Shown here: positions 47,470-56,126 of the stretch, one piece after another | Layout of the letters: each line of letters opens with the position of its first letter | How positions within the stretch are numbered: position 1 is the stretch's first letter | Origin: Halobacillus amylolyticus | GTDB lineage: Bacteria; Bacillota; Bacilli; Bacillales; Halobacillaceae | Direction: 5' to 3' | Assembly (NCBI RefSeq): GCF_022921115.1 | Contig: NZ_CP095075.1 | Location: 2,396,001-2,460,000, forward strand | Length of the DNA stretch: 64,000 nt | Translations under genes and position numbers: made by a program | The notes under the pieces: generated by a model | Databases searched by the model: none | What the model was told of the DNA's origin: nothing | Seen by the model: the letters and a program-made list of their open reading frames with translations, nothing else

Positions 47470-48432
47470 TCACCCCATTGGAAGTGGTATTTCATATTCT
47501 CTATCTTTATTGGCCCCTATTTTCTTACCCCCTAATTTGACTAACAAACGTTTGACCGTGTCTCCCGATCTAATACCTAAGTACTTTCTGGCTTGTTTGT
47601 TTGATATTTGGGGGTGACAGAGATAAGCATAATCCTGTAATGCTTGAATATGAGAATCAGTGAATCTCATTCCACATGACGAACACTGCCATTTTCTTTT
47701 CACCCAAACCATTTGCGCAGAGCACGTGGAGCAATATACCCCGAGCAGTAATTCAGACTCCCTTATGCCAAACGACTCCAATAAATTTTGTTGTAAGTCT
47801 TGATGAGACTGGATTAACCGATAAGCCATTGAATTTAGTTGATCCGCAGTGAGCTGAGATGTGTCATGTCTTAGTTCTATCTTATTTAATCGATTCGTTA
47901 ATCCTTCACTTTTCATAACGCTCGCTGAATCTTTATCATTCTTTAAATGGAGAATAGCATGTTTATTCGTGAACAAAACTAGTGCTTCAACAGGGATAGT
48001 AGTTGAGAAGCGATCTTCTATCCACTTAGTTAGTTGTTGCTGTTGACGTTCAATCTGGAGGATGGGATCTGGAAAAGACTCTTCTTTTCCATTAGAGTTG
48101 TGAATTAATTGGTGAATATCACTGTTTAAATATAGAGAACCTGAAATATTTTTCACTTCTAGGATGAGAATGAATTTCTTTGAGAGAAGAACGGTATCCA
48201 ATTGAAAAAAGTGCTGACCGTCAAATATGCGGAGATCATTAATAATGAGGTAGTCTTTAGGAGGGATAAAATTCAGATGGAAATCTAATGACCTTTCCCC
48301 CTGATAACCAGCACGCGTGCGAGCAATTGCATCCTGAACAAGGGTTTTCTTGGGATGGTGCAGAGGAAGTCTTCTCAGAAGAGCTTCTAACTTTCTCAAT
48401 CTCAAAGGATAGATCCGGGGTTTAATAATCAT
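47470..48432 (-). CDS. NERD-domain nuclease-like protein with zinc ribbon and C-terminal HTH (paralog 1)
   Basis: 320 residues from ATG 48432 behind AAAAAGGAG. The NERD domain (about 40-160) has GYQGERSLDFHL, then QLDTVLLSKKFILILEVKN with the D and E-x-K of a PD-(D/E)xK nuclease core. A C4 zinc ribbon follows (CSTC...CSSC, near 232-250), then a tail resembling a helix-turn-helix (ISNKQARKYLGIRSGDTVKRL). The open frame continues upstream through array C as SADKSGV repeats, which I do not count as coding. Close paralog at 56127. Confidence 0.85.
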   Translation of the reverse strand: MIIKPRIYPLRLRKLEALLRRLPLHHPKKTLVQDAIARTRAGYQGERSLDFHLNFIPPKDYLIINDLRIFDGQHFFQLDTVLLSKKFILILEVKNISGSLYLNSDIHQLIHNSNGKEESFPDPILQIERQQQQLTKWIEDRFSTTIPVEALVLFTNKHAILHLKNDKDSASVMKSEGLTNRLNKIELRHDTSQLTADQLNSMAYRLIQSHQDLQQNLLESFGIRESELLLGVYCSTCSAQMVWVKRKWQCSSCGMRFTDSHIQALQDYAYLCHPQISNKQARKYLGIRSGDTVKRLLVKLGGKKIGANKDREYEIPLPMG

Positions 48433-48492
48433 GCGTTTCTCCTTTTTATTTGTAATTATAATCCTTTCCTTGAAAAAGTAAATGTGTGACCT

Positions 48493-48705
48493 GCTTTTAT
48501 CAGCGCTCTCTCCCCTTTTATCGGCGCTCACTCCGCTTTTATCGGCGCTCACTCCGCTTTTATCGGCGCTCACTCCGCTTTTATCGGCGCTCACTCCGCT
48601 TTTATCGGCGCTCACTCCGCTTTTATCGGCGCTCACTCCGCTTTTATCGGCGCTCACTCCGCTTTTATCGGCGCTCACTCCGCTTTTATCGGCGCTCACA
48701 ATAAA
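48493..48705 (-). repeat. 21-bp tandem array C, ten units
   Basis: Units with GCGCTC at 48503, 48524, 48545, 48566, 48587, 48608, 48629, 48650, 48671 and 48692, exactly 21 bp apart; eight are essentially identical and the two at the NERD side differ. On the minus strand a unit reads GAGCGCCGATAAAAGCGGAG plus T. It starts about 60 bp upstream of NERD paralog 1. Confidence 0.95.
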
Positions 48706-48732
48706 AGGACGCGCACGGCGCGTCCTTTTATT
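48700..48732. terminator. terminator of yclQ
   Basis: AATAAAAGGACGCGC pairs perfectly with GCGCGTCCTTTTATT. Confidence 0.92.
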
Positions 48733-48734
48733 CG

Positions 48735-49667
48735 TTATTCTAAGCTAGCATCTACTTCATCAACCATTGCCGACACGGATTGCAGTCCTCCTCCGGACAA
48801 GTACCAATATTCAGGATCAAGGTAGGTGATCTTGTCATTTTGATAGGCGTTCGTCTTCATGACCAACTCATTTTCCACTACTTGTTTCACCGAAGATTCC
48901 CCGCCAACGACGGCTCCACGGTCAATTACAAATAGATGGTCCGGATTTTTCTCAGTAATGTATTCGAAGGAGATGCTTTGTCCGTGGGTCGATGCTTCTA
49001 TGGTGTCGTCCACTGGCTTGACTCCAAATACGTCATGAATAATCCCGAAGCGTGAGAAGGACCCGTATGCGCTCACTTTTCCATCGTTTGCTAGGATGAT
49101 TAATGCTTCCTCATCCATGTTTGAAGCTTTATCGTTTACTTTTTCGATATCAGCTTTAATGCTAGCTACTTCTTCTTCTACTGCATCTTTTTTGTCAAAA
49201 ATTTCACCAAGTGTCATCATATTTTGCTCAAATGATTCCATGTAATTGGTTGTGTCCACCCCTAAGTGGACAGTTGGGGCAATTTCGCTAAGCTGCTCAT
49301 ATACAGAGGCTTGGCGGCCGGAAATAATGATCAATCCCGGCTCCATTTGACTGATTTTCTCAAAGTCAGGCTCCTTCAATGACCCAGCATTTTCATATTC
49401 ATCACTATCATAATGACTTAAGTATTCTGGAAGTGAGTTCTTTGCGACAGCTGCAATATCTACACCTAATTGATCAAGACTATCTACGATACCGTAATCG
49501 AACACAACAACATTGTCCGGATTCTTAGGCACCTCTGTTTCGCCTAATTCATGTTCAACTGTAATCGTCTCGCCCTCTTGAGCAGCGGAGGTTTCCTCGG
49601 ATTCTCCACACGCTGATAAAACCACCAAAACCAATGCTGCACTCATCAACAATAACCATTTTTTCAT
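48735..49667 (-). CDS. yclQ: petrobactin-type siderophore binding lipoprotein YclQ
   Basis: 310 residues: a signal peptide with lipobox LSAC (Cys20) and a type III binding-protein fold. The blocks GSLKEPDFEKI, LIIISGRQAS, FGIIHDVFGVKPVDD, STHGQSISFEYI and FVIDRGA match B. subtilis YclQ closely as I remember it. It ends the operon yclN-O-P-Q, 23 bp after yclP. It delivers ferric petrobactin or a similar catecholate to YclNO. Confidence 0.92.
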   Translation of the reverse strand: MKKWLLLMSAALVLVVLSACGESEETSAAQEGETITVEHELGETEVPKNPDNVVVFDYGIVDSLDQLGVDIAAVAKNSLPEYLSHYDSDEYENAGSLKEPDFEKISQMEPGLIIISGRQASVYEQLSEIAPTVHLGVDTTNYMESFEQNMMTLGEIFDKKDAVEEEVASIKADIEKVNDKASNMDEEALIILANDGKVSAYGSFSRFGIIHDVFGVKPVDDTIEASTHGQSISFEYITEKNPDHLFVIDRGAVVGGESSVKQVVENELVMKTNAYQNDKITYLDPEYWYLSGGGLQSVSAMVDEVDASLE

Positions 49668-49690
49668 AAAAAATCACCTCATCCTTTTCA

Positions 49691-50446
49691 TTAAAAATAG
49701 ACGCAAATTCTGTTGTCATTAATCGTTCGAATAGCAATATCCATATCATAGATTTCATGCAAGACATTGGACTGGATCATCTCTTCGGTGGAACCCTCCC
49801 GGACAATTTCGCCATTTTTTAGAGCCACAATGTAGTCGGAGTAGACTGAGGCGAAATTGATGTCATGAACGACAAGGACAACGGTTTTCCCGAGTTCGTG
49901 AACAAGTCCCTTCAATGTTTTCATTACTTGCACGGAATGGTTCATATCTAAGTTATTTAATGGCTCATCAAGTAACACATAATCAGTATCCTGGGCGATC
50001 ACCATGGCGATATAAGCTCGTTGCCGCTGCCCGCCGCTTAAATGTTCAAGGTATTGATCTTCCCTATCTTGTAGGGCCACAAATTCCAAGGCCTCATCGA
50101 CCTTTTCCTCATCCTCTTTTGTCAATCGCCCTTTTGAATAAGGAAACCGGCCAAATGAAACGAGCTCCCTGACTGTTAATCTTAAATGGATGTGATTGCT
50201 TTGCTTTAGAATGGCTAGTTTTCTTGACAAATATTGGGTTTTCCAATTACCAATCTCACTTTCTTCGATATACACCTCTCCTTCGTCTCTAGTAATGAGC
50301 CGGCTGATCATCGATAACAAAGTACTTTTCCCAGCACCATTTGGACCGATGAAAGTGGTGATCTTCCCCTTAGGAATTGAAACAGAGACATTGTCTACCA
50401 CAGGTTTATCACCATATCTTTTAAATAAATTTTTTAGTTTGATCAT
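49691..50446 (-). CDS. yclP: siderophore ABC transporter ATPase YclP
   Basis: 251 residues with Walker A GPNGAGKST (35-43), LSGGQRQRAYIA and Walker B YVLLDEPLNNLD. It overlaps the yclO stop by 4 nt. Confidence 0.92.
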   Translation of the reverse strand: MIKLKNLFKRYGDKPVVDNVSVSIPKGKITTFIGPNGAGKSTLLSMISRLITRDEGEVYIEESEIGNWKTQYLSRKLAILKQSNHIHLRLTVRELVSFGRFPYSKGRLTKEDEEKVDEALEFVALQDREDQYLEHLSGGQRQRAYIAMVIAQDTDYVLLDEPLNNLDMNHSVQVMKTLKGLVHELGKTVVLVVHDINFASVYSDYIVALKNGEIVREGSTEEMIQSNVLHEIYDMDIAIRTINDNRICVYF

Positions 50447-51387
50447 GCCTTATTCTCCCTTAGTAATAGATAAATAAAGTAGATTCCACCAACAAAATTA
50501 ATCAGCACGCTAATCGTCGTTGAAAAAGTGAATACGCGTTCCACGATAAGCTGACCGCCAACGAGTGCTACGATGCTGAAGAAAATCGATACGAGAAATA
50601 AATAACGATGCTTATACGTTTTCATAAATTCATGGGCTAGGTTGACCACGAGCAAGCCTAAGAACGTAACTGGGCCAACGAGTGCTGTCGCCACCGAAAT
50701 AAGAACCGCTACAATAATTAACAGCCTTTGCACGACCTTGTCGTAAGGGACACCTAAGTTAACAGCCTGGTCCTTGCCGAGTGCCATCACATCGATGTAT
50801 TTATGCAATGGCAAATAACTAACGAAAGCTATGAGCATGAGCAGAATGGAAATCCACAGTAAATTGGTATTGATATTATTGAAGCTTGCAAACATACGGT
50901 CTCTGACCATCATAAACTCATTAGGGTCAATCAACACTTGCATAAAAGAAGACAGACTCGAGAAAAATGTGCCGAGAATGATACCAACTAATAGTAAAAG
51001 GTAGACATTTTCTCCTCTCCTAAATAGCCATTTGAACAACAAGAAGGAAAAGATTATCATGGCTCCGACAGAAAGCAAGTAGTTATATTGGCTGTCCATC
51101 ATTACGATGGAGCCAGATCCAAACCAAAAGATCACACCTGCTTGAACGAGCAAGTACATACTATCTAAACCTAGAATGCTCGGAGTTAAGATTCGATTCG
51201 TGGTGATAGTTTGGAAAATGACCGTTGAGAAGGCAATCGCCCCTCCTGTAACAATAATCGCCAGAACCTTCATCCCTCTACTAGGCAGGATATAATCCCA
51301 GTTGCTGCTTATTCCCGTGAACAAATAGATGGCAATGAGCAGAAGTGCAAGCACACCAATCGCTATGGTCTTTCTCCTAAGCTGCAT
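50443..51387 (-). CDS. yclO: siderophore ABC permease YclO
   Basis: A 314-residue FecCD-type permease with ITTNRILTPSILGLDSMYLL and VTFLGLLVVNLAHEFM (ATPase-coupling loop). Overlaps yclN by 11 nt. Confidence 0.92.
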   Translation of the reverse strand: MQLRRKTIAIGVLALLLIAIYLFTGISSNWDYILPSRGMKVLAIIVTGGAIAFSTVIFQTITTNRILTPSILGLDSMYLLVQAGVIFWFGSGSIVMMDSQYNYLLSVGAMIIFSFLLFKWLFRRGENVYLLLLVGIILGTFFSSLSSFMQVLIDPNEFMMVRDRMFASFNNINTNLLWISILLMLIAFVSYLPLHKYIDVMALGKDQAVNLGVPYDKVVQRLLIIVAVLISVATALVGPVTFLGLLVVNLAHEFMKTYKHRYLFLVSIFFSIVALVGGQLIVERVFTFSTTISVLINFVGGIYFIYLLLRENKA

Positions 51388-52330
51388 ACGACCGCCTCCT
51401 CATCAGTAGGTAAATAAAGATTCCGCTACCGATGACGCCAACGGTTACACTGATTGAAATCTCATAAGGATAAATGATCACTCGACCTAAGACATCACAG
51501 GCCAGGACGAATGCAGCACCGATAATCGCTGTTTGAATGATACTCTTCTTCAAATGATCCCCGTAGTAGTACGTTACGATATTTGGAACGATTAAGCCTA
51601 AGAACGGGATCATGCCTACTGTCAAGACAACAGATGCCGTCACCATCGCAACAATAGCTAATCCAATGTTCACGACCTGCTTATAGTTCAATCCCACATT
51701 TTTGGCAAAATCCTCCCCTACTCCCGCTATGGTAAATTGATTTGCGTATAGATAGGCAATCACCAGAAAAGGGATCGAAATGAACATCATTTCATAACGA
51801 CCTTCCATAATCATCGAGAAATCACCATGCAACCAGGACGACATGTTTTGAACAAGGTTGTATTTCAACGCGAAAAATGTAGAAATTGAACTGATCACAT
51901 TCCCAAACATTAAACCAACGAGAGGGATGAAAATTGTGTCCTTGAAGGGAATCCGCTCTAAGATTTGCATGAAAATAAACGTGCCTAAAAGAGCAAAGCC
52001 AAACGCCACCATCATTTTCACCAAAGGACTTGCCGATGTAAAAACAAGTAACGATACCAATACACCAAGTCGTGCTGAATCAAAAGTACCCGCCGTTGTG
52101 GGTGAGACGAATTTGTTCCTTGTCAGCTGCTGCATAATCAGTCCGCAAATACTTATGCTGGCTCCAGCAATAAGTATGCTCACTAATCTTGGAAAACGGC
52201 TGATCAGTAAAATATCAATCTGTTCCGGGGTTAGTTGAAAAGCATCCAAGATCGACACATCCGACACGCCAACGAACAGGGAAACAATACTTAAAATGAT
52301 AAGAATGGAAAGTGTGTACCTAAATTTCAT
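51377..52330 (-). CDS. yclN: siderophore ABC permease YclN
   Basis: A 317-residue FecCD-type permease with GLIMQQLTRNKFVSPTTAG and GMIPFLGLIVPNIVTYYYG. First gene of the Fur-controlled operon. The Asn-Tyr-Tyr variant of the coupling loop is typical of the YclN/CeuB branch. Divergent from a TetR-type gene. Confidence 0.92.
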   Translation of the reverse strand: MKFRYTLSILIILSIVSLFVGVSDVSILDAFQLTPEQIDILLISRFPRLVSILIAGASISICGLIMQQLTRNKFVSPTTAGTFDSARLGVLVSLLVFTSASPLVKMMVAFGFALLGTFIFMQILERIPFKDTIFIPLVGLMFGNVISSISTFFALKYNLVQNMSSWLHGDFSMIMEGRYEMMFISIPFLVIAYLYANQFTIAGVGEDFAKNVGLNYKQVVNIGLAIVAMVTASVVLTVGMIPFLGLIVPNIVTYYYGDHLKKSIIQTAIIGAAFVLACDVLGRVIIYPYEISISVTVGVIGSGIFIYLLMRRRSYAA

Positions 52331-52379
52331 GCCTATATTCCCCTTAACTCTGTCCCATTTGCATTTTTCTTGTTATAAT

Positions 52380-52398
52380 GAAATTGAAAATCATTATC
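52380..52398. promoter_or_regulatory. Fur box of yclNOPQ
   Basis: On the minus strand, GATAATGATTTTCAATTTC matches the Fur consensus at about 14 of 19 positions, 50 bp upstream of yclN. Confidence 0.8.
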
Positions 52399-52522
52399 AT
52401 TTAGTGAGATCATACTTATTGTATCAAGGGAAAAAATAACTTCAATAGCATTCAGAGATAATAAACAGATTTCTGCCCGATGTTGCTTAACTTTATAACA
52501 AGGAAAGGATGAGTGGGTTTTG

Positions 52523-53101
52523 GTGAGAAGAAAAGATGCTCGTATTTTACGCACTCAAAAGTGGATTAAGGAAGCCTATTTGCGATTACTTGAAGAGGTC
52601 CCTCATGAGGAGATATTGGTTAAGGAGATTACTGCTGAAGCTGACATTAACCGTGCTACTTTTTATAAACATTTTCATGATAAACACCATTTGCTGCGTG
52701 AAATGGTGGATGAATTGTTTGCGCAATTGATGGTTGAAATTCAATCGTGTGATACTGAGGTTGACTTTGTGTCATCTAAACAGCCACACCCAAGGTTTGT
52801 CCAGCTACTCACTTCCATTAAACAACGTGCTCTATTTTTCTCAGTGATGTTAACGAAACAGAACAACATTCATTTTCAGCAGAGATTTGAAGCATTCATC
52901 AAGGATTCCTCTTCCTCCATCCTTGATATCGCACTGAATTACAATCATAAAATTAAATGTACTGAACAAATCACCCGTACGTTTATATCGATGAGCATTA
53001 TCGGCACAATTAAATGGTGGATTGAGGAAGACTTTCCAGGTGAACCAGAGGAACTTGCTCGGTATTTAACTGAGATGATCGACGGCGGAATCTATACTTA
53101 A
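52523..53101 (+). CDS. TetR/AcrR-family regulator
   Basis: 192 residues from GTG 52523 (TTG 52520 is also possible) behind AAAGGATG. The N-terminal HTH reads ILVKEITAEADINRATFYKHFHDKHHLL; the C-terminal part resembles TetR_C_7/YsiA-like domains. Divergent from yclNOPQ; whether it controls that operon or something else is open. Confidence 0.85.
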   Translation: MRRKDARILRTQKWIKEAYLRLLEEVPHEEILVKEITAEADINRATFYKHFHDKHHLLREMVDELFAQLMVEIQSCDTEVDFVSSKQPHPRFVQLLTSIKQRALFFSVMLTKQNNIHFQQRFEAFIKDSSSSILDIALNYNHKIKCTEQITRTFISMSIIGTIKWWIEEDFPGEPEELARYLTEMIDGGIYT

Positions 53102-53295
53102 TAAATATGGAAACGCCCTCCTAAGTGCACTCGACTGAGAACGGCACGTCGTCCTATACTCTAATACAAACGAGGTCACACATAAGTGTTTGCCTCCATG
53201 ATTGGTTCCTTCCTTACGAAGGCAAATCGGTATTTTTTGCAGGTTTTTATTGCCTCACTGCCATAAAAGTTCAGGATTTATATTCTCTTAACACA

Positions 53296-53325
53296 TAAAA
53301 AGGACGCAATGTGGGCGCCCTTTTC
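53296..53325. terminator. terminator at the bioB 3' end
   Basis: AAAAGGACGC pairs with GCGCCCTTTT with one mismatch and flanking A and T runs. Confidence 0.7.
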
Positions 53326-53330
53326 CATAA

Positions 53331-54323
53331 TCATACCGTCTCTTCAGTTGTTACATAGTCAACCTCAAATCCCAAATCCTCGAGCATCTGGTGATCTTTT
53401 GTTCCTTCTTGACCAGCTGTAGTCAGGTAATCTCCTACAAAAATCGAGTTGGCAGGGTATAGCCCGAGTGGCTGGAGACTCCTTAAGTTGACCTCTCTTC
53501 CGCCGGAAACGCGGATTTCTTTTGTAGGGTTAATAAAGCGAAATAGACTAAGTACTTTTAAACAATAGATCGGCGTTAGTTCATTCGTTCCTTCTAATAA
53601 TGTTCCATCAATGGCATGCAGAAAATTAACGGGAAGGGAATCCGCATCAAGTTCTTTTAACGCGCGTGCCATATCAACGACATCCTGCTTGGATTCCTTC
53701 ATTCCAACGATGACACCCGAACATGGTGAAATGCCGGCTTCTTTTGCATGATTAACAGTGGCGACCCGATCATGGTACGTGTGACTTGTAGTGATGTTAT
53801 CATGATGCTGTTCAGAGGTATTGATATTATTGTTGTAGCGATCCACTCCAGCTTCTTTTAACTGTCGTGCTTGTTCAGGCTTCAGTAAACCAAGACATGC
53901 ACAAACCTTCATATCATATTTATCTTTAATTTCTTCGACAGCTGAGGTGACGATATCGAGTTCCCGTTTCGATGGTCCACGGCCACTCGCAACAATGCAA
54001 TAGGTGCCTGACCTTAGACGATGGGCTTGCTCTGCCCCTTCAATGATCGTGTCCTTGTCCATCATACGATATTTTTGAATAGGTGCGGCAGAATCCCTTG
54101 ATTGTGCACAATAGCCGCAATTCTCTGGGCAAAATCCTGATTTTGTATTGATGATCATGTTCAACTTCACCCGGTTCCCATAATAACGCTTACGAACCTG
54201 GTACGCACTATGTAACAGTTCCAATAATTCTTCATTAGAACATTCTAGAACAGCGAGTGCCTCCTGATCAGTTACTTCCTCACCTTGAAGAACCTTATCC
54301 GCTAACAGTTTCCAATTCTGCAT
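53331..54323 (-). CDS. bioB: biotin synthase
   Basis: 330 residues with the radical-SAM motif CPENCGYC near residues 65-72 and the YNNNINTSEQHH block contributing [2Fe-2S] ligands and substrate contacts. It inserts sulfur into dethiobiotin. It follows bioY after 12 bp behind a BirA box. No bioA, D, F or W gene is in the window, so the cell may salvage dethiobiotin or hold the rest elsewhere. Confidence 0.95.
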   Translation of the reverse strand: MQNWKLLADKVLQGEEVTDQEALAVLECSNEELLELLHSAYQVRKRYYGNRVKLNMIINTKSGFCPENCGYCAQSRDSAAPIQKYRMMDKDTIIEGAEQAHRLRSGTYCIVASGRGPSKRELDIVTSAVEEIKDKYDMKVCACLGLLKPEQARQLKEAGVDRYNNNINTSEQHHDNITTSHTYHDRVATVNHAKEAGISPCSGVIVGMKESKQDVVDMARALKELDADSLPVNFLHAIDGTLLEGTNELTPIYCLKVLSLFRFINPTKEIRVSGGREVNLRSLQPLGLYPANSIFVGDYLTTAGQEGTKDHQMLEDLGFEVDYVTTEETV

Positions 54324-54335
54324 ACAATCCCACCT

Positions 54336-54899
54336 TTAAGCAGCCTTTTTCTGATTTCGAAAAGCACTTTTTGAAACGATGCTTGTCTCAAGACGATGAG
54401 CCATGACTCCTGCAAATATTGATAGGACGATATCTTTTGGCAAAGGAAAAACCATCCAGTACCAGGCCATTTTGTAGGTAAACCCCTCTGGGGCATCAAA
54501 CCAGAGAACATAGGCTGCATACATCCAGTTGGTACCGAAAATATAATTGGTAGCCATTGCAAGGAGTGCTGCCGAAATGTACACAGCCAAGCTGCGTTTA
54601 TGTTCTGCCATTTTACCAGCTATGTAGGCAATCAAGATAAACGATACGATGAACCCGAAAGTCGGAGATAAAAGGATAGCAAAGCCCCCTTTAAACTGGG
54701 CGAATATTGGCGCACCAGCCAACCCTAGCAGCATGTATGTAAACATGGATAGAGCTCCTAATCGACTCCCAAGAATCAATCCAGCTAATATTGCAAAAAA
54801 CGTCTGTAGTGTAATGGGGACACCGCCAACCACCATAAACGGAGCAATAGACGTAATATTAGCGCCGACTGCCATCATTGCCACAAATAAACTCCCCAT
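54336..54899 (-). CDS. bioY: biotin transporter BioY (start probably disturbed)
   Basis: 187 residues from ATG 54899, with six helices and the BioY signature ANITSIAPFMVVGGVPITLQTFFAI. It is the biotin-binding S component of an ECF transporter. Upstream codons in frame (KNRWSPLDLT) are typical BioY N-terminal sequence, but no start exists for them; the ATG at 54939 with perfect AGGAGG is in another frame and stops after three codons. Two missing bases (G in GG, C in CCC at 54931-54937) would repair it. Confidence 0.88.
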   Translation of the reverse strand: MGSLFVAMMAVGANITSIAPFMVVGGVPITLQTFFAILAGLILGSRLGALSMFTYMLLGLAGAPIFAQFKGGFAILLSPTFGFIVSFILIAYIAGKMAEHKRSLAVYISAALLAMATNYIFGTNWMYAAYVLWFDAPEGFTYKMAWYWMVFPLPKDIVLSIFAGVMAHRLETSIVSKSAFRNQKKAA

Positions 54900-54990
54900 C
54901 GTTAAATCTAATGGACTCCACCTGTTCTTAGGGTTCCATGATTTACCTCCTCTCTAATTATAGAATAAGCATAGAAGATAAGTTCATTAT

Positions 54991-55020
54991 ATGTCAACCA
55001 TTAAATTATAAGGTTAACAT
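54991..55020. promoter_or_regulatory. BirA operator of bioY-bioB
   Basis: ATGTCAACC and GGTTAACAT are inverted repeats with one mismatch separated by 12 bp, matching the Gram-positive biotin box. Biotinyl-AMP-bound BirA should repress the operon. Confidence 0.85.
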
Positions 55021-55034
55021 ATTAAATATAAAAA

Positions 55035-55057
55035 AGGACGCTCGGTTAAGCGTCCCT
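55035..55057 (-). terminator. terminator of the aldo/keto reductase gene
   Basis: AGGGACGCT pairs with AGCGTCCT on the minus strand and is followed by a U run. Confidence 0.8.
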
Positions 55058-55066
55058 ACTTATACC

Positions 55067-55891
55067 TTATCGTACATTCATCTCACTTGGTTCAGGGCCT
55101 TTACGTTCTCCGCGATCGAGTTCATTGATTTCCTTCATTTCCTCATTACTAAGTTCGAAATCGAAAACATCGAAGTTTTCCTCAATACGAGAAGGTGTGA
55201 TGGACTTCGGAATAACAACCGTTCCATTTTCTAAATGCCAGCGGATGATCACTTGAGCAGAAGTCTTGCTATGCTTACGCGCGATTGCTTGAACAACATC
55301 ATCAGTTAGCACATCTCCTCCCTGCATTAATGGACTCCACGCCTCAAGCAGGATCCCATTTTTACGGCAAAATTCCTTTAATTCATTTTGTGCTAAATAA
55401 GGGTGGCATTCCACCTGATTGACGGCAGGCTTAACATCACACTCATCAAGTAGGCGCTGCAAATGATCAATGTTAAAGTTACAGACACCAATGGCCTTCA
55501 CCTTACCATCCTTCTGCAGTTGTTCAAGTGCTTTATACGTTTCTACGTAATCATCAAACTCCGGCGTCGGCCAGTGAATCAAGTACATGTCTACGTAATC
55601 AAGACCCAACTTCTCTAAACTCACGTCAAAGGCTTTTAGTGTGTTGTCATAGCCTTGATCTGTATTCCATACTTTTGTTGTGATGAACAACTCTTCACGT
55701 GGCACATTGCTGTTCGCAATTGCCTCCCCCACTTGGCGCTCATTTCCATAAATTGCAGCGGTATCAATTGAGCGATAGCCTGTCTCAATCGCTTTTGACA
55801 CAGCAGGTACAGCATCTTTTTCCTCAACTTGCCATACACCAAATCCCAACTGAGGCATGTCGACCTTATCATGTAGTTGTACTGTTTTCAT
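55067..55891 (-). CDS. aldo/keto reductase
   Basis: 274 residues from ATG 55891 (MKTVQLHDKVDMPQLGFGVW) behind GGAAGAGATCC. A TIM barrel with the catalytic set D (SIDTAAIYGNE), K (FITTKVWN) and H (YLIHWP), and the NADPH-binding PKSITPSRIEENFDVFDF near 235. Similar to YvgN/YtbE-type glyoxal or 2,5-diketogluconate reductases. Confidence 0.92.
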   Translation of the reverse strand: MKTVQLHDKVDMPQLGFGVWQVEEKDAVPAVSKAIETGYRSIDTAAIYGNERQVGEAIANSNVPREELFITTKVWNTDQGYDNTLKAFDVSLEKLGLDYVDMYLIHWPTPEFDDYVETYKALEQLQKDGKVKAIGVCNFNIDHLQRLLDECDVKPAVNQVECHPYLAQNELKEFCRKNGILLEAWSPLMQGGDVLTDDVVQAIARKHSKTSAQVIIRWHLENGTVVIPKSITPSRIEENFDVFDFELSNEEMKEINELDRGERKGPEPSEMNVR

Positions 55892-55996
55892 TTGGATCTC
55901 TTCCTTTCCAATAAAGGGATACAATGGTAGTGTAGCACAGAATGAGTTGCTGAAGCGTATCGTTTGCTTGAAGGAGTAGTACACACTGTTGGTGCT

Positions 55997-56120
55997 GAGC
56001 GATTAGGAGGGGATTGGGAGCGCCTAGCAAAGAATCCGAGCGCTTGGTCTAAAATTTCGAACGTTCATGACAAAACCTGGAGCGTTCAGAATGAAATCTG
56101 AGCGCCTAGACATGATTAGA
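55997..56120 (+). repeat. 21-bp degenerate tandem array D (GAGCGCC core)
   Basis: Units begin GAGCG or GAACG at 55997, 56018, 56038, 56059, 56080 and 56100, at 20-21 bp spacing; second halves are A-rich (AAGAATCC, AAAATTTC, AAATCT). It lies just downstream of the NERD paralog 2 stop, oriented opposite to the gene. The GAGCGCC start is shared with array C. Confidence 0.85.
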
Positions 56121-56126
56121 ACATAT

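Noticed and set aside
48433..48699. Upstream extension of the NERD gene encoding SADKSGV repeats
   Set aside because: It comes from the 21-bp tandem array, and a good ribosome site and ATG at 48432 give a product that aligns with paralog 2 from its start.
48482..48748. Plus-strand ORFs in the same array (Leu/Ser-rich LLSALTP and FYRRSLR repeats)
   Set aside because: Low-complexity translations of array C; no ribosome site or homology.
52520..52522. TTG 52520 as start of the TetR gene
   Set aside because: Possible, but the adjacent GTG has equal or better spacing; the difference is one residue.
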